The notes beneath the pieces were generated by a model. The model was not told where the DNA came from, made no database searches, and was given only the letters and a program-made list of their open reading frames with translations. Source: Marinobacter sp. (GTDB taxonomy: Bacteria > Pseudomonadota > Gammaproteobacteria > Pseudomonadales > Oleiphilaceae). Taken from it: a DNA stretch of 64,000 nucleotides. Each line of letters begins with the position of its first letter. Position 1 is the stretch's first letter. The position numbers were made by a program, and so were the translations under genes. This document shows, piece after piece, positions 8,361 through 17,523 of this stretch. The DNA lies in NCBI GenBank assembly GCA_018402255.1, contig JAGYIS010000004.1, positions 62,001 through 126,000 of the forward strand, given 5' to 3'.

Positions 8361-9623
8361 ATGAATCTTACTGAACTCAAGCAGAAATCTGTGCCCGAAT
8401 TGCTCGAAATCGCGCAAGAAATGGGCCTCGACAACCTCGCCCGTTCGCGCAAACAGGATGTTATCTTCAGCATCCTGAAGAAGCACGCCAAGAGCGGCGA
8501 AGATATCTACGGTGATGGTGTACTGGAGATTCTGCAGGATGGTTTCGGCTTCCTTCGGTCTGCCGACGCCTCCTACCTGGCTGGCCCTGACGATATTTAC
8601 GTGTCCCCCAGCCAGATTCGCCGCTTCAACCTTCGTACTGGCGATACCGTCTCCGGCAAGATCCGGCCTCCGAAAGACGGCGAGCGTTACTTTGCTCTGC
8701 TGAAAGTTAACGAGATTAACTTTGATAAGCCGGACAACGCCCGTAACAAGATTCTGTTCGAAAACCTGACGCCACTGTTCCCGGACGAGCGCCTTATGCT
8801 CGAAGCCGGTAACGGCAGCACCGAGGATTTGACCTCCCGGGTACTCGACCTGGTGTCGCCGATCGGTAAAGGCCAGCGTGGCCTGATCGTCTCCCCACCC
8901 AAGGCTGGTAAAACGTTGCTGATGCAGGGCATCGCCCAGTCCATCGTGCGCAACAACCCGGAGTGTCACCTGATCGTCCTGCTGATCGACGAGCGCCCGG
9001 AAGAAGTGACCGAGATGCAGCGCACCGTGCGCGGTGAAGTCATTGCCTCTACCTTTGACGAGCCGCCGGCCCGTCACGTTCAGGTGGCGGATATGGTCAT
9101 CGAGAAAGCCAAGCGCCTGGTTGAGCACAAAAAGGATGTCATCATCCTGCTGGACTCCATCACCCGTCTGGCTCGTGCCTACAACACCGTGATCCCGTCC
9201 TCAGGCAAGGTACTTACCGGTGGTGTCGACGCCCACGCTCTTGAGAAGCCGAAGCGCTTTTTCGGCGCAGCGCGTAACGTCGAGGAAGGTGGCAGTCTGA
9301 CCATCCTGGCGACCGCGCTGGTGGATACCGGTTCGAAAATGGACGAGGTTATCTACGAAGAGTTCAAGGGCACCGGTAACATGGAAATCCACCTGGACCG
9401 CAAGATCGCTGAAAAGCGTGTCTACCCGGCCATCAATATCCGTCGTTCCGGCACCCGCCGTGAAGACCTGCTGATGTCTGAAGCGGATATCCAGCGTGTA
9501 TGGATTCTGCGCAAACTGCTGCACTCCATGGACGACGACACCGCATCACTGGAGTTCCTGCTGGACAAGCTGCGTGACACCAAGACTAATGACGAATTCT
9601 TCCAGTCCATGAAGCGTCGTTGA
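8361..9623 (+). CDS. rho: Transcription termination factor Rho
   Basis: 420 residues, essentially the E. coli length. The N-terminal RNA-binding cold-shock-like domain (D-G-F-G-F-L-R) is followed by the RecA-like ATPase with Walker A S-P-P-K-A-G-K-T, Walker [10 protein letters not shown], and the Q/R-loop region with G-G-V-D-A. It forms a hexameric RNA helicase that terminates untranslated transcripts. No strong ribosome site precedes the ATG. The gene stands alone, with a 374-bp leader upstream and a palindrome-rich 379-bp region downstream. Confidence 0.97.
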   Translation: MNLTELKQKSVPELLEIAQEMGLDNLARSRKQDVIFSILKKHAKSGEDIYGDGVLEILQDGFGFLRSADASYLAGPDDIYVSPSQIRRFNLRTGDTVSGKIRPPKDGERYFALLKVNEINFDKPDNARNKILFENLTPLFPDERLMLEAGNGSTEDLTSRVLDLVSPIGKGQRGLIVSPPKAGKTLLMQGIAQSIVRNNPECHLIVLLIDERPEEVTEMQRTVRGEVIASTFDEPPARHVQVADMVIEKAKRLVEHKKDVIILLDSITRLARAYNTVIPSSGKVLTGGVDAHALEKPKRFFGAARNVEEGGSLTILATALVDTGSKMDEVIYEEFKGTGNMEIHLDRKIAEKRVYPAINIRRSGTRREDLLMSEADIQRVWILRKLLHSMDDDTASLEFLLDKLRDTKTNDEFFQSMKRR

Positions 9624-9671
9624 TATTGGGCTTGGGACGCAGTCCGCTCTGCGCCTGTTGCTGCGGAGTCG

Positions 9672-9782
9672 GGCCAGTACCGGGGCAATCCTCCCCGGAC
9701 ACGCCGTGAATACTTCCCTGTAGGCTCGGTCTTGCCATCCCTGGCAAGACACGGTCCGGGGAGGATTGCCCCGGTACCGGCC
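9672..9782. repeat. Large inverted repeat with internal hairpin (rho-ubiD intergenic, element 1)
   Basis: Arms of 29 bp at 9672-9700 and 9754-9782 are reverse complements with one mismatch. Each contains the core CCGGGGCAATCCTCCCCGG or its complement. The 53-bp spacer holds a second perfect 9-bp hairpin (GTCTTGCCA/TGGCAAGAC, 9729-9750). There is no T-tract, so this is not a standard terminator. It resembles mobile palindromic (REP/BIME-like) elements in design. Confidence 0.8.
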
Positions 9783-9837
9783 ATCTGGCATCCAGCGCGC
9801 GCCGATTAATACGGGGGTGTAAGTCCCAAAGTTCGAA

Positions 9838-9915
9838 GAACGAGGCAGGGAGGGGGTGCCAAAACAATCAGGGAAACCACGTTTTCCGTTTTGGCACCCC
9901 CTCCCTGGCTCGTTC
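9838..9915. repeat. Large inverted repeat (rho-ubiD intergenic, element 2)
   Basis: Arms of 28 bp at 9838-9865 and 9888-9915 pair with one mismatch; the core is GGGAGGGGGTGCCAAAAC and its complement. The loop is 22 bp. It shares no sequence with element 1, which lies 56 bp upstream. It ends 87 bp before the ubiD start. It could terminate or attenuate transcription, or be a short mobile repeat. Confidence 0.8.
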
Positions 9916-10002
9916 CAGCTCCAAAAGCACGAATCCCCAAGCGAAGGGCAGTCCAGAACCGCCCAAACTCCGTAGTACCGTAGATCAGAAACGGAGCACA
10001 GC

Positions 10003-11490
10003 ATGAAATACAACGACCTGAGAGACTTCATCAGCCAGCTGGAAAAGCTGGGTGAGTTGAAGCGCATCAGCGTAGAAGTCGACCCCCACCTGGAAATGAC
10101 AGAAATCTGCGACCGCACCTTGCGGGCCGGGGGGCCGGCGTTGTTGTTTGAGAACCCCAAAGGCTACGACATGCCGGTGCTTGCCAACCTGTTTGGTACG
10201 CCCAAACGGGTGGCACTGGGGATGGGGCAAGACGACGTGGCCGCGCTCAGGGACGTTGGCAAACTCCTGGCCTTTCTGAAGGAACCCGATCCCCCAAAGG
10301 GCTTCAAAGACGCCCTCGAGAAACTGCCGATCTTCAAGCAGGTGATGCGCATGAGCCCGAAAGTGCTCCGCTCCGCACCCTGCCAGGACGTGGTGATCGA
10401 AAAAGACCAGGTCGATCTTTACCAGATTCCGGTTCAGCACTGCTGGCCCGGAGATGCCGGCCCGCTGGTGACCTGGCCTCTGGTCATTACCCGTGGCCCC
10501 AACAAAGAGCGCCAGAACCTGGGGATCTACCGGCAGCAGGTGATCGGTCGCAATCGGTTGATCATGCGTTGGCTCAGTCACCGCGGCGGGGCGCTGGATT
10601 ATCAGGAGTTCCGCAAGGCCAATCCGGACAAGCCTTACCCGGTGGCGGTAGCGCTGGGCGCCGATCCAGCCACGATTCTCGGAGCCGTCACGCCGGTGCC
10701 AGACAGCTTGTCTGAATACGCCTTTGCCGGCCTGTTGCGCGGTGCCCGCACTGAGCTGGTGAAGGCCGAGCTGAGCGATTTGCAGGTGCCCGCCAGTGCC
10801 GAAATCGTATTGGAAGGCTTTATCTATCCGGATGATATGGCGCCGGAAGGGCCGTTCGGTGATCACACGGGTTATTACAACGAAGTGGATCAGTTCCCGG
10901 TGTTTACCGTCGAGCGCATCAGCCACCGTCGCGACCCGATCTATCACAGCACCTACACCGGCCGGCCACCCGATGAACCTGCAATTCTGGGTGTGGCGCT
11001 GAACGAAGTCTTTATTCCGATCCTGCAGAAGCAGTTTCCGGAAATTGTCGATTTTTACCTGCCGCCGGAAGGCTGTTCCTACCGGCTGGCCATTGTCACC
11101 ATGAAGAAACAGTACCCCGGCCATGCCAAACGGGTGATGATGGGCGTATGGTCATTCCTGCGGCAGTTCATGTACACCAAGTTCGTGATTGTTACCGACG
11201 ATGACGTGAATGCCCGCAGCTGGGAGGACGTTATCTGGGCCATGACTACCCGCATGGATCCGGCCCGGGACACCACCCTGGTGGAGAGCACGCCCATCGA
11301 TTATCTGGATTTTGCCTCGCCGGTGTCTGGGCTCGGCTCGAAGATGGGAATGGACGCCACCAACAAATGGCCCGGCGAAACTGACCGGGAATGGGGCACG
11401 GCAATTGCCATGACCGATGAAGTCAAACAGCGGGTAGATGAGCTTTGGGACAGCCTGGGCATTGAAAATCCAGCGTCTCGCCCCGATTGA
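10003..11490 (+). CDS. ubiD: 4-hydroxy-3-polyprenylbenzoate decarboxylase UbiD
   Basis: 495 residues. UbiD-family decarboxylase of ubiquinone synthesis that uses prenylated FMN made by UbiX (not in the window). The N-terminus Y-N-D-L-R-D-F-I and the motifs [18 protein letters not shown] and N-K-W-P-G-E-T are diagnostic. The E-G-P-F-G-D motif contributes metal and flavin contacts. It is followed by an overlapping reading frame for a flavin reductase whose real start lies 13 bp after the ubiD stop. The same pairing occurs in other gammaproteobacteria. Confidence 0.96.
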   Translation: MKYNDLRDFISQLEKLGELKRISVEVDPHLEMTEICDRTLRAGGPALLFENPKGYDMPVLANLFGTPKRVALGMGQDDVAALRDVGKLLAFLKEPDPPKGFKDALEKLPIFKQVMRMSPKVLRSAPCQDVVIEKDQVDLYQIPVQHCWPGDAGPLVTWPLVITRGPNKERQNLGIYRQQVIGRNRLIMRWLSHRGGALDYQEFRKANPDKPYPVAVALGADPATILGAVTPVPDSLSEYAFAGLLRGARTELVKAELSDLQVPASAEIVLEGFIYPDDMAPEGPFGDHTGYYNEVDQFPVFTVERISHRRDPIYHSTYTGRPPDEPAILGVALNEVFIPILQKQFPEIVDFYLPPEGCSYRLAIVTMKKQYPGHAKRVMMGVWSFLRQFMYTKFVIVTDDDVNARSWEDVIWAMTTRMDPARDTTLVESTPIDYLDFASPVSGLGSKMGMDATNKWPGETDREWGTAIAMTDEVKQRVDELWDSLGIENPASRPD

Positions 11491-11503
11491 CAGGAGCACA
11501 GTG

Positions 11504-12496
11504 GTGCCTCGGATTCGTCTGCAGCCCTCGGGAATTTTGTTTCAGGTGCCGGCAGGCGATGATCTGTTGTCGGCAGCAGCGAACACCGGTATTCGAGTGC
11601 CGGCAGCCTGCCGCAACGGCGTATGCGAGATCTGTGAAGCCCACCTGACAAGTGGTCAGGCCCTGAATACCCGTAATCAGCAACCCATACCGGTCGGCGA
11701 GCGCCTGATGATGTGTCGGAGCCTGGCGCTGACCGACCTTGAACTGGAGATACCTGCCGTTATGGCATCAGGACAATATCAGCCTCGGACGTTTCAGGCC
11801 AAAGTGGTGGACGTTCGCTCCATCAGCCATGATGTTTACCGGGTTGAGCTGCAATTGCCCGGGCGCCGGGATGTGGCCTTTCATGCCGGGCAGTACCTGT
11901 CGGTGAATCTGCCGGATGCAGACCCCTGCTACTTTTCTATTGCCAGTAGCCCGTCCGCTGGCAACATTGAGCTGCATATTCAGGCTTCTCCGGAGTGGGT
12001 GTCGGCACAGAAAGTGATCGATGCACTGACTTCGGGCCAGGACGTCAGAGTGGAGCTGCCCCATGGCAAGGCGTGCCTGGCAGCGGCGCCCGCCAAGCCC
12101 ATGGTGATGGTGGCAGCGGGTACCGGCTTTGCACAGATGAAAAGTCTGGTGGAGTATCTTCAGGAGACGAACTTCAATCACCCGGTGAAGCTGTTCTGGG
12201 GTGTTCGCAAGCACGAAGATATGTACCTGCGCTCGCTGGCCCAGCAGTGGCACAATGATTGGGCACCTTTTACGTTCCAGCCGGTGGTTGGCGACGATGA
12301 AGATAATGACTGGGGCGGTCATCACGATCAGTTGGTGCGGGCGGTACTGGCGTCAGGTTTTGACTGGTCAACGGTTGAAGTGCACGCCAGTGGCTCACCG
12401 GCCATGGTGTATACCTTGATGGATGCTTTGCTGGCGGCAGGGTTGCCGGAGTCCGCGTTTTTCTCGGATGTCCTTGAATACGCCCCGCGGGGATGA
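11504..12496 (+). CDS. 2Fe-2S ferredoxin/NAD(P)H-flavin oxidoreductase (AscD/CDP-glucoseen reductase-like)
   Basis: 330 residues. The N-terminal plant-type ferredoxin domain has C-x4-C-x2-C (C-R-N-G-V-C-E-I-C) and a fourth Cys in M-M-C-R. It is followed by an FAD-binding domain (C-Y-F-S-I-A-S-S-P) and an NAD-binding domain (V-A-A-G-T-G-F-A). GTG at 11504 is chosen because AGGAG lies about 7 bases before it; the GTG at 11501 would be too close. Proteins of this type are usually named CDP-6-deoxy-delta-3,4-glucoseen reductase, but no deoxysugar genes are near. The ubiD neighbourhood suggests a general electron-donor role. Confidence 0.85.
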   Translation: MPRIRLQPSGILFQVPAGDDLLSAAANTGIRVPAACRNGVCEICEAHLTSGQALNTRNQQPIPVGERLMMCRSLALTDLELEIPAVMASGQYQPRTFQAKVVDVRSISHDVYRVELQLPGRRDVAFHAGQYLSVNLPDADPCYFSIASSPSAGNIELHIQASPEWVSAQKVIDALTSGQDVRVELPHGKACLAAAPAKPMVMVAAGTGFAQMKSLVEYLQETNFNHPVKLFWGVRKHEDMYLRSLAQQWHNDWAPFTFQPVVGDDEDNDWGGHHDQLVRAVLASGFDWSTVEVHASGSPAMVYTLMDALLAAGLPESAFFSDVLEYAPRG

Positions 12497-12514
12497 GGCA
12501 ACCTTTCCACGTGC

Positions 12515-12551
12515 AATAAAAAAGCCGGATCGCTGATCCGGCTTTTTTATT
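12515..12551. terminator. Bidirectional terminator between the flavin reductase gene and hemY
   Basis: A perfect 17-bp stem (AATAAAAAAGCCGGATC and its complement) surrounds the 3-base loop GCT. It has A-runs on one side and T-runs on the other, so it can serve both convergent genes. Confidence 0.92.
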
Positions 12552-12579
12552 GGGCAAAGGCCAAATCGGGATCAAAGGC

Positions 12580-13821
12580 TCAGGCTCGCGGCATCGGCAA
12601 TTCCGGCAGGCCGTTGTCGGTTGCCAGACCTTGCATCAGCAATTTGACGCTGGATTCTTCTTCTCCCATGTGGGCGTTAAGCCGGCTCAGTTCCGCCAGG
12701 GCCTCCCGGCTGCGACGTAACTGCAGGCTGGTTTCGAAATATTCTTTGGCCTTGCCCCAAAGTTCGTTGCGCAGGCAAAGTCGGCCCAGGGCCAGCATAA
12801 GCTCCGCGTTGGCGGGGCGATCTTTCAGCCATTGTTCGGCAATCAGCAGTTGTTCTTCCGGTTGATGGCCTTTGATCCGCCCGTAAAGATTGATCAGCTC
12901 GTCACTCCAGTGATTTCTCAGCACCTTGCGCAGCAGGGTTTCTGCTTGCGCTTCGTCGCCCAGCCTGGCCAGCAGCCGGGCATAGTCTCGAATGGTGTAT
13001 TCGTCTCTGCGGACAAACCCCGGTAGCTCGTCCCACAGCCGGGTCAATGGCTTGAGGGAGGTGTTCGGGTCGCTTTTGCGCAGCCGTTCGGTATCCTCGG
13101 CGGCCCGTTCCAGAAGGTTGTGCCAGACCTGCCGTTCGAGGTCGTCCAGCTCACTTTCTGGTAACACGCTGCGCTTGCGCAGCTCTGGTGTGAGTTTGGA
13201 CAGTTCGCGCCAGTCTTCCAGGCGCAGGTAGGTGTTCTTGAGCAATTTCAGGACGAACGGATGGTGGGGGGATTCCTTGCGCAGCCTGAGCAGCGTCGCC
13301 AGTGCCTGTTCCAACCGGTTGCCGGCCAGTTGCAGCTGGGCCTGGGTCAGGCCAACCGCCATGTTGGAGCCCGGCGTGCTTTCGTAAGCTTTGCGTAACA
13401 GCTCATCGACAGCGCCATGGTCGCCACACTCAAACGCCGCCTGGGCAGCTGCCAGGTAGTTGATCAAGGGCGTGTCGGCCCGATCGGCTGAGGTCGCCAG
13501 CAATTTTCTGGCCCGGGGCCAGTTGCCTTCGGCCAGCGCCAGCAGACCCTGAGTGGTGCGCCGGCGAGCCCGGCGTTCGTTACCGCGGGCTACCCAGCCG
13601 GTGACCAGTCCCGGGCCGTGGCGAAAGCGCCGAAGTGTGTTGAAAAAGAATACCGACAGCGCCAACAGCACAACAAATAAGCCCAGCCCCACCCAGAAGT
13701 TGGTCTCAATCAGGTAGTGGCCCAGGCTGATTCTGATGTAGCCGAGGTCGTAGGACAGGCCCAGCGACAAGGCGGTACCGATCAGTAGCGCAACCAGCAG
13801 GATAAGCAGCAGCCGGATCAT
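12580..13821 (-). CDS. hemY: HemY-type TPR membrane protein
   Basis: 413 residues. Two N-terminal membrane helices (about 1-22 and 40-62) are followed by the HemY N-terminal domain and a cytosolic or periplasmic array of TPR-like helices. It is encoded with hemC-hemD-hemX in a leftward operon, and its ATG overlaps the hemX stop by 4 bp. Despite its name this proteobacterial HemY is not protoporphyrinogen oxidase; its role in late heme synthesis is only indirectly known. A bidirectional terminator follows. Confidence 0.9.
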   Translation of the reverse strand: MIRLLLILLVALLIGTALSLGLSYDLGYIRISLGHYLIETNFWVGLGLFVVLLALSVFFFNTLRRFRHGPGLVTGWVARGNERRARRRTTQGLLALAEGNWPRARKLLATSADRADTPLINYLAAAQAAFECGDHGAVDELLRKAYESTPGSNMAVGLTQAQLQLAGNRLEQALATLLRLRKESPHHPFVLKLLKNTYLRLEDWRELSKLTPELRKRSVLPESELDDLERQVWHNLLERAAEDTERLRKSDPNTSLKPLTRLWDELPGFVRRDEYTIRDYARLLARLGDEAQAETLLRKVLRNHWSDELINLYGRIKGHQPEEQLLIAEQWLKDRPANAELMLALGRLCLRNELWGKAKEYFETSLQLRRSREALAELSRLNAHMGEEESSVKLLMQGLATDNGLPELPMPRA

Positions 13822-14921
13822 GAGTCGTCGCCCCCGCGCTCAGCGTCGGAATCTTCCGTTGCGAGCCGTCCGGCCAGGCGTTCTTTGAGCAGGCCCAGAG
13901 ACTGACTGATATCGGGTAGTTGCGGGTCGACATTGCGCTCAGACAACTCGTTCAGGGAGTCGGCCAGTCCGCGAATAGCCGGATTGGTAGCATCGTACCA
14001 GTCGTTAATGGTGGTGATTGCTTTGCTCAGTGCCCGTTCATACAGTGGCTGATTACCCCGTAACACCGCCATTTCGGCTTCTTCAAGCATCAACTGGAGG
14101 TTGAGCCTGGCCCAGGCACTTTGATCCGGTGCCAGCAGAGGTTTGACCGGCTCGTCCAGACGGCGTACCACGACCACTTGTTTCAGGGTGTCGGCAAAAC
14201 GGTTCCAGCCGCGTACAAACCTGTTGCCACTGTCACCGGGTTCGGTCGTACCTTCGGCTATCTTCAAGCCTGGTGCCTGATCGTGAACCAGGGCCTGATC
14301 GGTGAGCTCGTGGATACTGGCAATGGCGGCTTCCAGTTGCAGGTAGAGCCCGGTGCGGTCAACATCCTGAATCCCCCGCAAAGCCAGAATCTCTCGGGCC
14401 AGTTGCTGGCGTACCGGATAGACGCCAATGTCGTCAGACTCCCGCAATACTTCATCAGCGGATTCCAGCGCAGACAAAGCTCCGCGGATGTCTTTTTCAA
14501 TCAACAGGCGCTGATTGGCTACCCGCAACAGGTATTCGGCCTCGGCCAGCAACCAGTCCGTGCGGGTACGATTGCCTGCCTCAAGCAGTTCCCGTGCGTT
14601 GTGATCAATCTGCCGTTGCTGGGTGGCAATCAGGTCCCGCTGATCTGACAATTTGCTTTCCAGGGCCTGCAGGCGCTGGGCCTGTTCGCTGCCCCGGCTG
14701 CCGTAGCGGTCTTCGAGCTGCGCTGTGTCGAGGCGAAGGTCTTGAATGACCTGCACGGTGGCTTTGTGGGTCTGCCATTGTTGCCAGTTCCACAGGCTCA
14801 ACAGTAAGGCCAGGATCAGGGCGATCAGCGCGATCACCCAAATTGGCCAAAGGCGCGGGCGCTGGGCCTTGGTTGGGTTTACAGGTGCGGGCAGTTGTTT
14901 TGTTGTTTCAGTCACGGGCAT
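13818..14921 (-). CDS. hemX: HemX-type uroporphyrinogen-III C-methyltransferase-like membrane protein
   Basis: 367 residues. A Pro-rich N-terminus precedes one membrane helix (about residues 27-47), and a long coiled coil follows (L-R-L-D-T-A-Q-L-E-D-R to about 120). Although often annotated as a C-methyltransferase, no SAM-binding motif is visible; HemX proteins are membrane-anchored scaffolds of unclear function. The ATG at 14921 is directly preceded by AAGG. The GTG six bases downstream (14915) has ideal spacing to that AAGG and may be the true start. The start overlaps the hemD 3' end by 14 bp. Confidence 0.86.
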   Translation of the reverse strand: MPVTETTKQLPAPVNPTKAQRPRLWPIWVIALIALILALLLSLWNWQQWQTHKATVQVIQDLRLDTAQLEDRYGSRGSEQAQRLQALESKLSDQRDLIATQQRQIDHNARELLEAGNRTRTDWLLAEAEYLLRVANQRLLIEKDIRGALSALESADEVLRESDDIGVYPVRQQLAREILALRGIQDVDRTGLYLQLEAAIASIHELTDQALVHDQAPGLKIAEGTTEPGDSGNRFVRGWNRFADTLKQVVVVRRLDEPVKPLLAPDQSAWARLNLQLMLEEAEMAVLRGNQPLYERALSKAITTINDWYDATNPAIRGLADSLNELSERNVDPQLPDISQSLGLLKERLAGRLATEDSDAERGGDDS

Positions 14922-15747
14922 CCTTACTGGGTTTTCCGTTATTACCGGCTTCCCGCACCAGTCGGGAAGCCACACTGGTAACCAGGCTTGCATCGGTCAG
15001 GCCGTCAGGAATCAGCAGGTTGCTGAAGCCGGCGATGCGAGCCTGTTCCGTTATTCGCTCTGCCGGCACCACCAGCAACGCATCGTAGAGCGCCTGAGGG
15101 TGGCCGGATCCGATATCGATAAGATTGTTCAGGGTTTCCCCGGAAAGCGCAATGATCACGTCGGGCCGGAACCCACTGAAATTGTCCTGAATCTGTTCTG
15201 GAGCATAGTACGGTCGGAAGCGTCGGTACAGTGGCAGGGCGGTTACCCTCGCCCCCCTTTGCTCCAGGGTCTGGCGAATCAGCTCTCGGCCCTGCTCCCC
15301 CCGAGCCAACAGAACCCGCTCATGTTCAAACTGTTGCAGTGATGGTAACGCCAACAGAGCTTCGCTGGTCCAGCCCCGGGCGGGTTTGCGAGGGCGCAAG
15401 CCTCGCTCGGTGAAGACGGCGGCGGTGCCGGCACCCACTCCGTACCATTGAATGCCCAGGGGCATCTGCGGCCACCATTGCTCGATCTCATCAAGCAACA
15501 ATCGGGCGGCATAGGGGCTGACGGCAATGATATGGGTGAAGTTGTCCAGCTCCTGCAGCAGCGATCGCCGCTCCGGTGTTTCCGGTAGCGCTTCCCGAGC
15601 CACCAAAGGCATCAGCCGTACCTCAGCCCCGGCGTGCCGAAAAGCCTCCGCAAGGCGAGATGCTTCGGGTTCTGGCCGGCATATCAGTACCCGGCGACCC
15701 GACAATGCCGGGGCCCGGGCCTCCGGCTCAACGTGGTGTGTGGCCAT
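14908..15747 (-). CDS. hemD: Uroporphyrinogen-III synthase
   Basis: 279 residues. It cyclises hydroxymethylbilane to uroporphyrinogen III with inversion of ring D. Sequence conservation in this family is low. Recognisable features are G-R-R-V-L-I-C-R-P at the start, the A-V-S-P-Y-A-A region, W-Y-G-V-G-A-G-T-A and the L-P-L-Y-R-R-F linker, arranged as two Rossmann-like halves. Position between hemC and hemX supports the call. The frame is open far upstream, but the ATG at 15747, overlapping the hemC end by 20 bp, gives the usual family length. Confidence 0.9.
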   Translation of the reverse strand: MATHHVEPEARAPALSGRRVLICRPEPEASRLAEAFRHAGAEVRLMPLVAREALPETPERRSLLQELDNFTHIIAVSPYAARLLLDEIEQWWPQMPLGIQWYGVGAGTAAVFTERGLRPRKPARGWTSEALLALPSLQQFEHERVLLARGEQGRELIRQTLEQRGARVTALPLYRRFRPYYAPEQIQDNFSGFRPDVIIALSGETLNNLIDIGSGHPQALYDALLVVPAERITEQARIAGFSNLLIPDGLTDASLVTSVASRLVREAGNNGKPSKDARD

Positions 15748-16672
15748 AGATCTCGGCCAGTACCTTGTCGGCACCCATGGCCAGCAGTTGTTCCGCCAAT
15801 TCCCGGCCCAGGCGTTCACCATCGGCTCTGGGCGCCCGGCCTTCAACCCGGAAGATCTGGCTGCCATCAACGGCGCCAACCAGGCCTCGCAGCCAAACGG
15901 TGGTGTCATTGTCTTCCAGCAGCGCATAGGCGGCGATGGGCACCTGACAACCGCCTTCCAGGCGTCGGTTTAATGCACGTTCTGCCTTGACCCGATCGGC
16001 GGTGTCATTGTGGTTCAGGGGTTCCAGCAGTGTCTGAAGCTCACTGTCCTCAAGCCGGCACTCAATGCCCAGGGCGCCCTGGCCAACGGCGGGCAGAGAC
16101 AGGGTGTCTGGCATGCAGTAGCGGATACGATCATGAAAGCCCAGACGCTTGAGGCCAGAGCTGGCCAGCACGATGGCGTCGTACTCACCGGCGTCCAGCT
16201 TGGCGAGTCGGGTATTGACGTTGCCGCGCAGCATCTTGATTTGCAGGTCCGGGCGGTTGGCCCTGAGCTGGGTTTCCCGGCGCAGGCTTGAGGTGCCAAC
16301 GACAGCGCCGTGGGGTAGCTCTTCCAGCTTGCCGTAGTGATTGCTTACAAACGCATCGGTCGGGTCTTCCCGCTCACAAATGGCCACCAGGCCAAGGCCT
16401 TCGGGGAACTCCATGGGCACGTCTTTCATGGAGTGCACGGCAAGGTCGGCGCGACCATCCAGCATGGCTTCTTCAAGTTCTTTAACGAACAGCCCCTTGC
16501 CGCCGATTTTGGCCAGTGGCACATCGAGGATCTTGTCGCCCTGGGTCTTGATCTTGACCAGCTCAACGGTGATGTGACTGTGCAGCCTTTCCAGTTCGGC
16601 TTTGATGAATTCCGCCTGCCAAAGCGCCAGGGCGCTGCTGCGGGTTGCGATGCGAAGGGTACGTGTTGACAT
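15728..16672 (-). CDS. hemC: Hydroxymethylbilane synthase (porphobilinogen deaminase)
   Basis: 314 residues. It polymerises four porphobilinogens. The dipyrromethane cofactor cysteine is C242 in E-G-G-C-Q-V-P, the same number as in E. coli when the ATG at 16672 is used. That supports this start over the GTG at 16681. Other motifs are [21 protein letters not shown] and the substrate-binding G-T-S-S-L-R-R. It heads hemC-hemD-hemX-hemY and lies downstream of algR. Confidence 0.96.
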   Translation of the reverse strand: MSTRTLRIATRSSALALWQAEFIKAELERLHSHITVELVKIKTQGDKILDVPLAKIGGKGLFVKELEEAMLDGRADLAVHSMKDVPMEFPEGLGLVAICEREDPTDAFVSNHYGKLEELPHGAVVGTSSLRRETQLRANRPDLQIKMLRGNVNTRLAKLDAGEYDAIVLASSGLKRLGFHDRIRYCMPDTLSLPAVGQGALGIECRLEDSELQTLLEPLNHNDTADRVKAERALNRRLEGGCQVPIAAYALLEDNDTTVWLRGLVGAVDGSQIFRVEGRAPRADGERLGRELAEQLLAMGADKVLAEIYGHTPR

Positions 16673-16757
16673 GGCACTCACTGTCGTTGGGGAAAATGTG
16701 CCCCAAGGTTACCTTGTGGCCGCAAAAAAGTCCCGCGGCGGCAGGTGGTCTACCCCG

Positions 16758-17513
16758 TCAGGGGGAGGGTTGGTGCTCCTGCAACCACTGGCGGACATAA
16801 CTGGCATGGCGACGACTGACCGGCAGGACGGAGCCGGAATCATTGAGTATCAGCACGCTTTGACCGTCGCCATTGCGGCGCAGGGCCTGGATAAAGCGAA
16901 CGCCCACCAGGGTGTGCCGGTGAATGCGAAGCAGGAAGTCCGGGTAGGCCTGTTCCAGTTCTTTCAGGGTGTAGTCGCACACGGTTTCACCCCGACTGTG
17001 ATACAGGGTGACGTATTTCTGATCGGCCTCGCAGTAGCGTACGTCGGCCAGATCAATCAGCTCGGTACCTCTGTGCGTGCGCACGGCCAACTGGCCGGAG
17101 CCGGCATCGGTGGACCGGGTCAGCGCCTGGAATTGCACGCGATTGACTTTGCCGGCACGGGCGAGCGCGTCGGCCAGTGCCTCCCGGCGCACGGGTTTGA
17201 GCAGGTAGGCCACGGCGCGCACTTCAAACGCCTTGATGGCGTAATGGTCGTAAGCGGTGCAAAAAATCACGGCTGGCGGGTTGTTGAGTTGGCTTATTCG
17301 CTCGGCGGCCTCCATGCCGTCCATGCCCGGCATACGGATGTCCAGCAGCAATATATCGGGTTCCAGCTCCGCTACTTTGCGCAGAGTGTCGTTGCCATCC
17401 GCGGCTTCGCCACAGACCTTGTAGTCCGGCAGAGCCTCGATCAGCCGCTGAATGCGCTGGCGGGCCAGTGGTTCGTCATCTGCAATCAGAATACGCTGTG
17501 GTGTTGTGGTCAT
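16758..17513 (-). CDS. algR: LytTR response regulator, AlgR-type
   Basis: 251 residues. N-terminal receiver domain with acidic pocket D12-D13 and phosphoacceptor D58 (L-L-L-D-I-R-M-P-G-M-D-G), and conserved K in Y-L-L-K-P-V. C-terminal LytTR DNA-binding domain (R-I-H-R-H-T-L-V, P-V-S-R-R-H). Gene order algZ-algR-hemC-hemD is as in P. aeruginosa, where AlgR controls alginate and type IV pili. Which genes it controls here cannot be read from the sequence. Confidence 0.88.
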   Translation of the reverse strand: MTTTPQRILIADDEPLARQRIQRLIEALPDYKVCGEAADGNDTLRKVAELEPDILLLDIRMPGMDGMEAAERISQLNNPPAVIFCTAYDHYAIKAFEVRAVAYLLKPVRREALADALARAGKVNRVQFQALTRSTDAGSGQLAVRTHRGTELIDLADVRYCEADQKYVTLYHSRGETVCDYTLKELEQAYPDFLLRIHRHTLVGVRFIQALRRNGDGQSVLILNDSGSVLPVSRRHASYVRQWLQEHQPSP

Positions 17514-17523
17514 GCCTGTCCTG

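Noticed and set aside
8352..9128. Long open frame on the minus strand across rho
   Set aside because: It mirrors the highly conserved rho coding strand, has no ribosome site, and its product matches no family; it is a codon-bias shadow.
9985..11124. 379-codon open frame opposite ubiD
   Set aside because: UbiD is unmistakable on the plus strand; the opposite frame is low complexity and unsupported.
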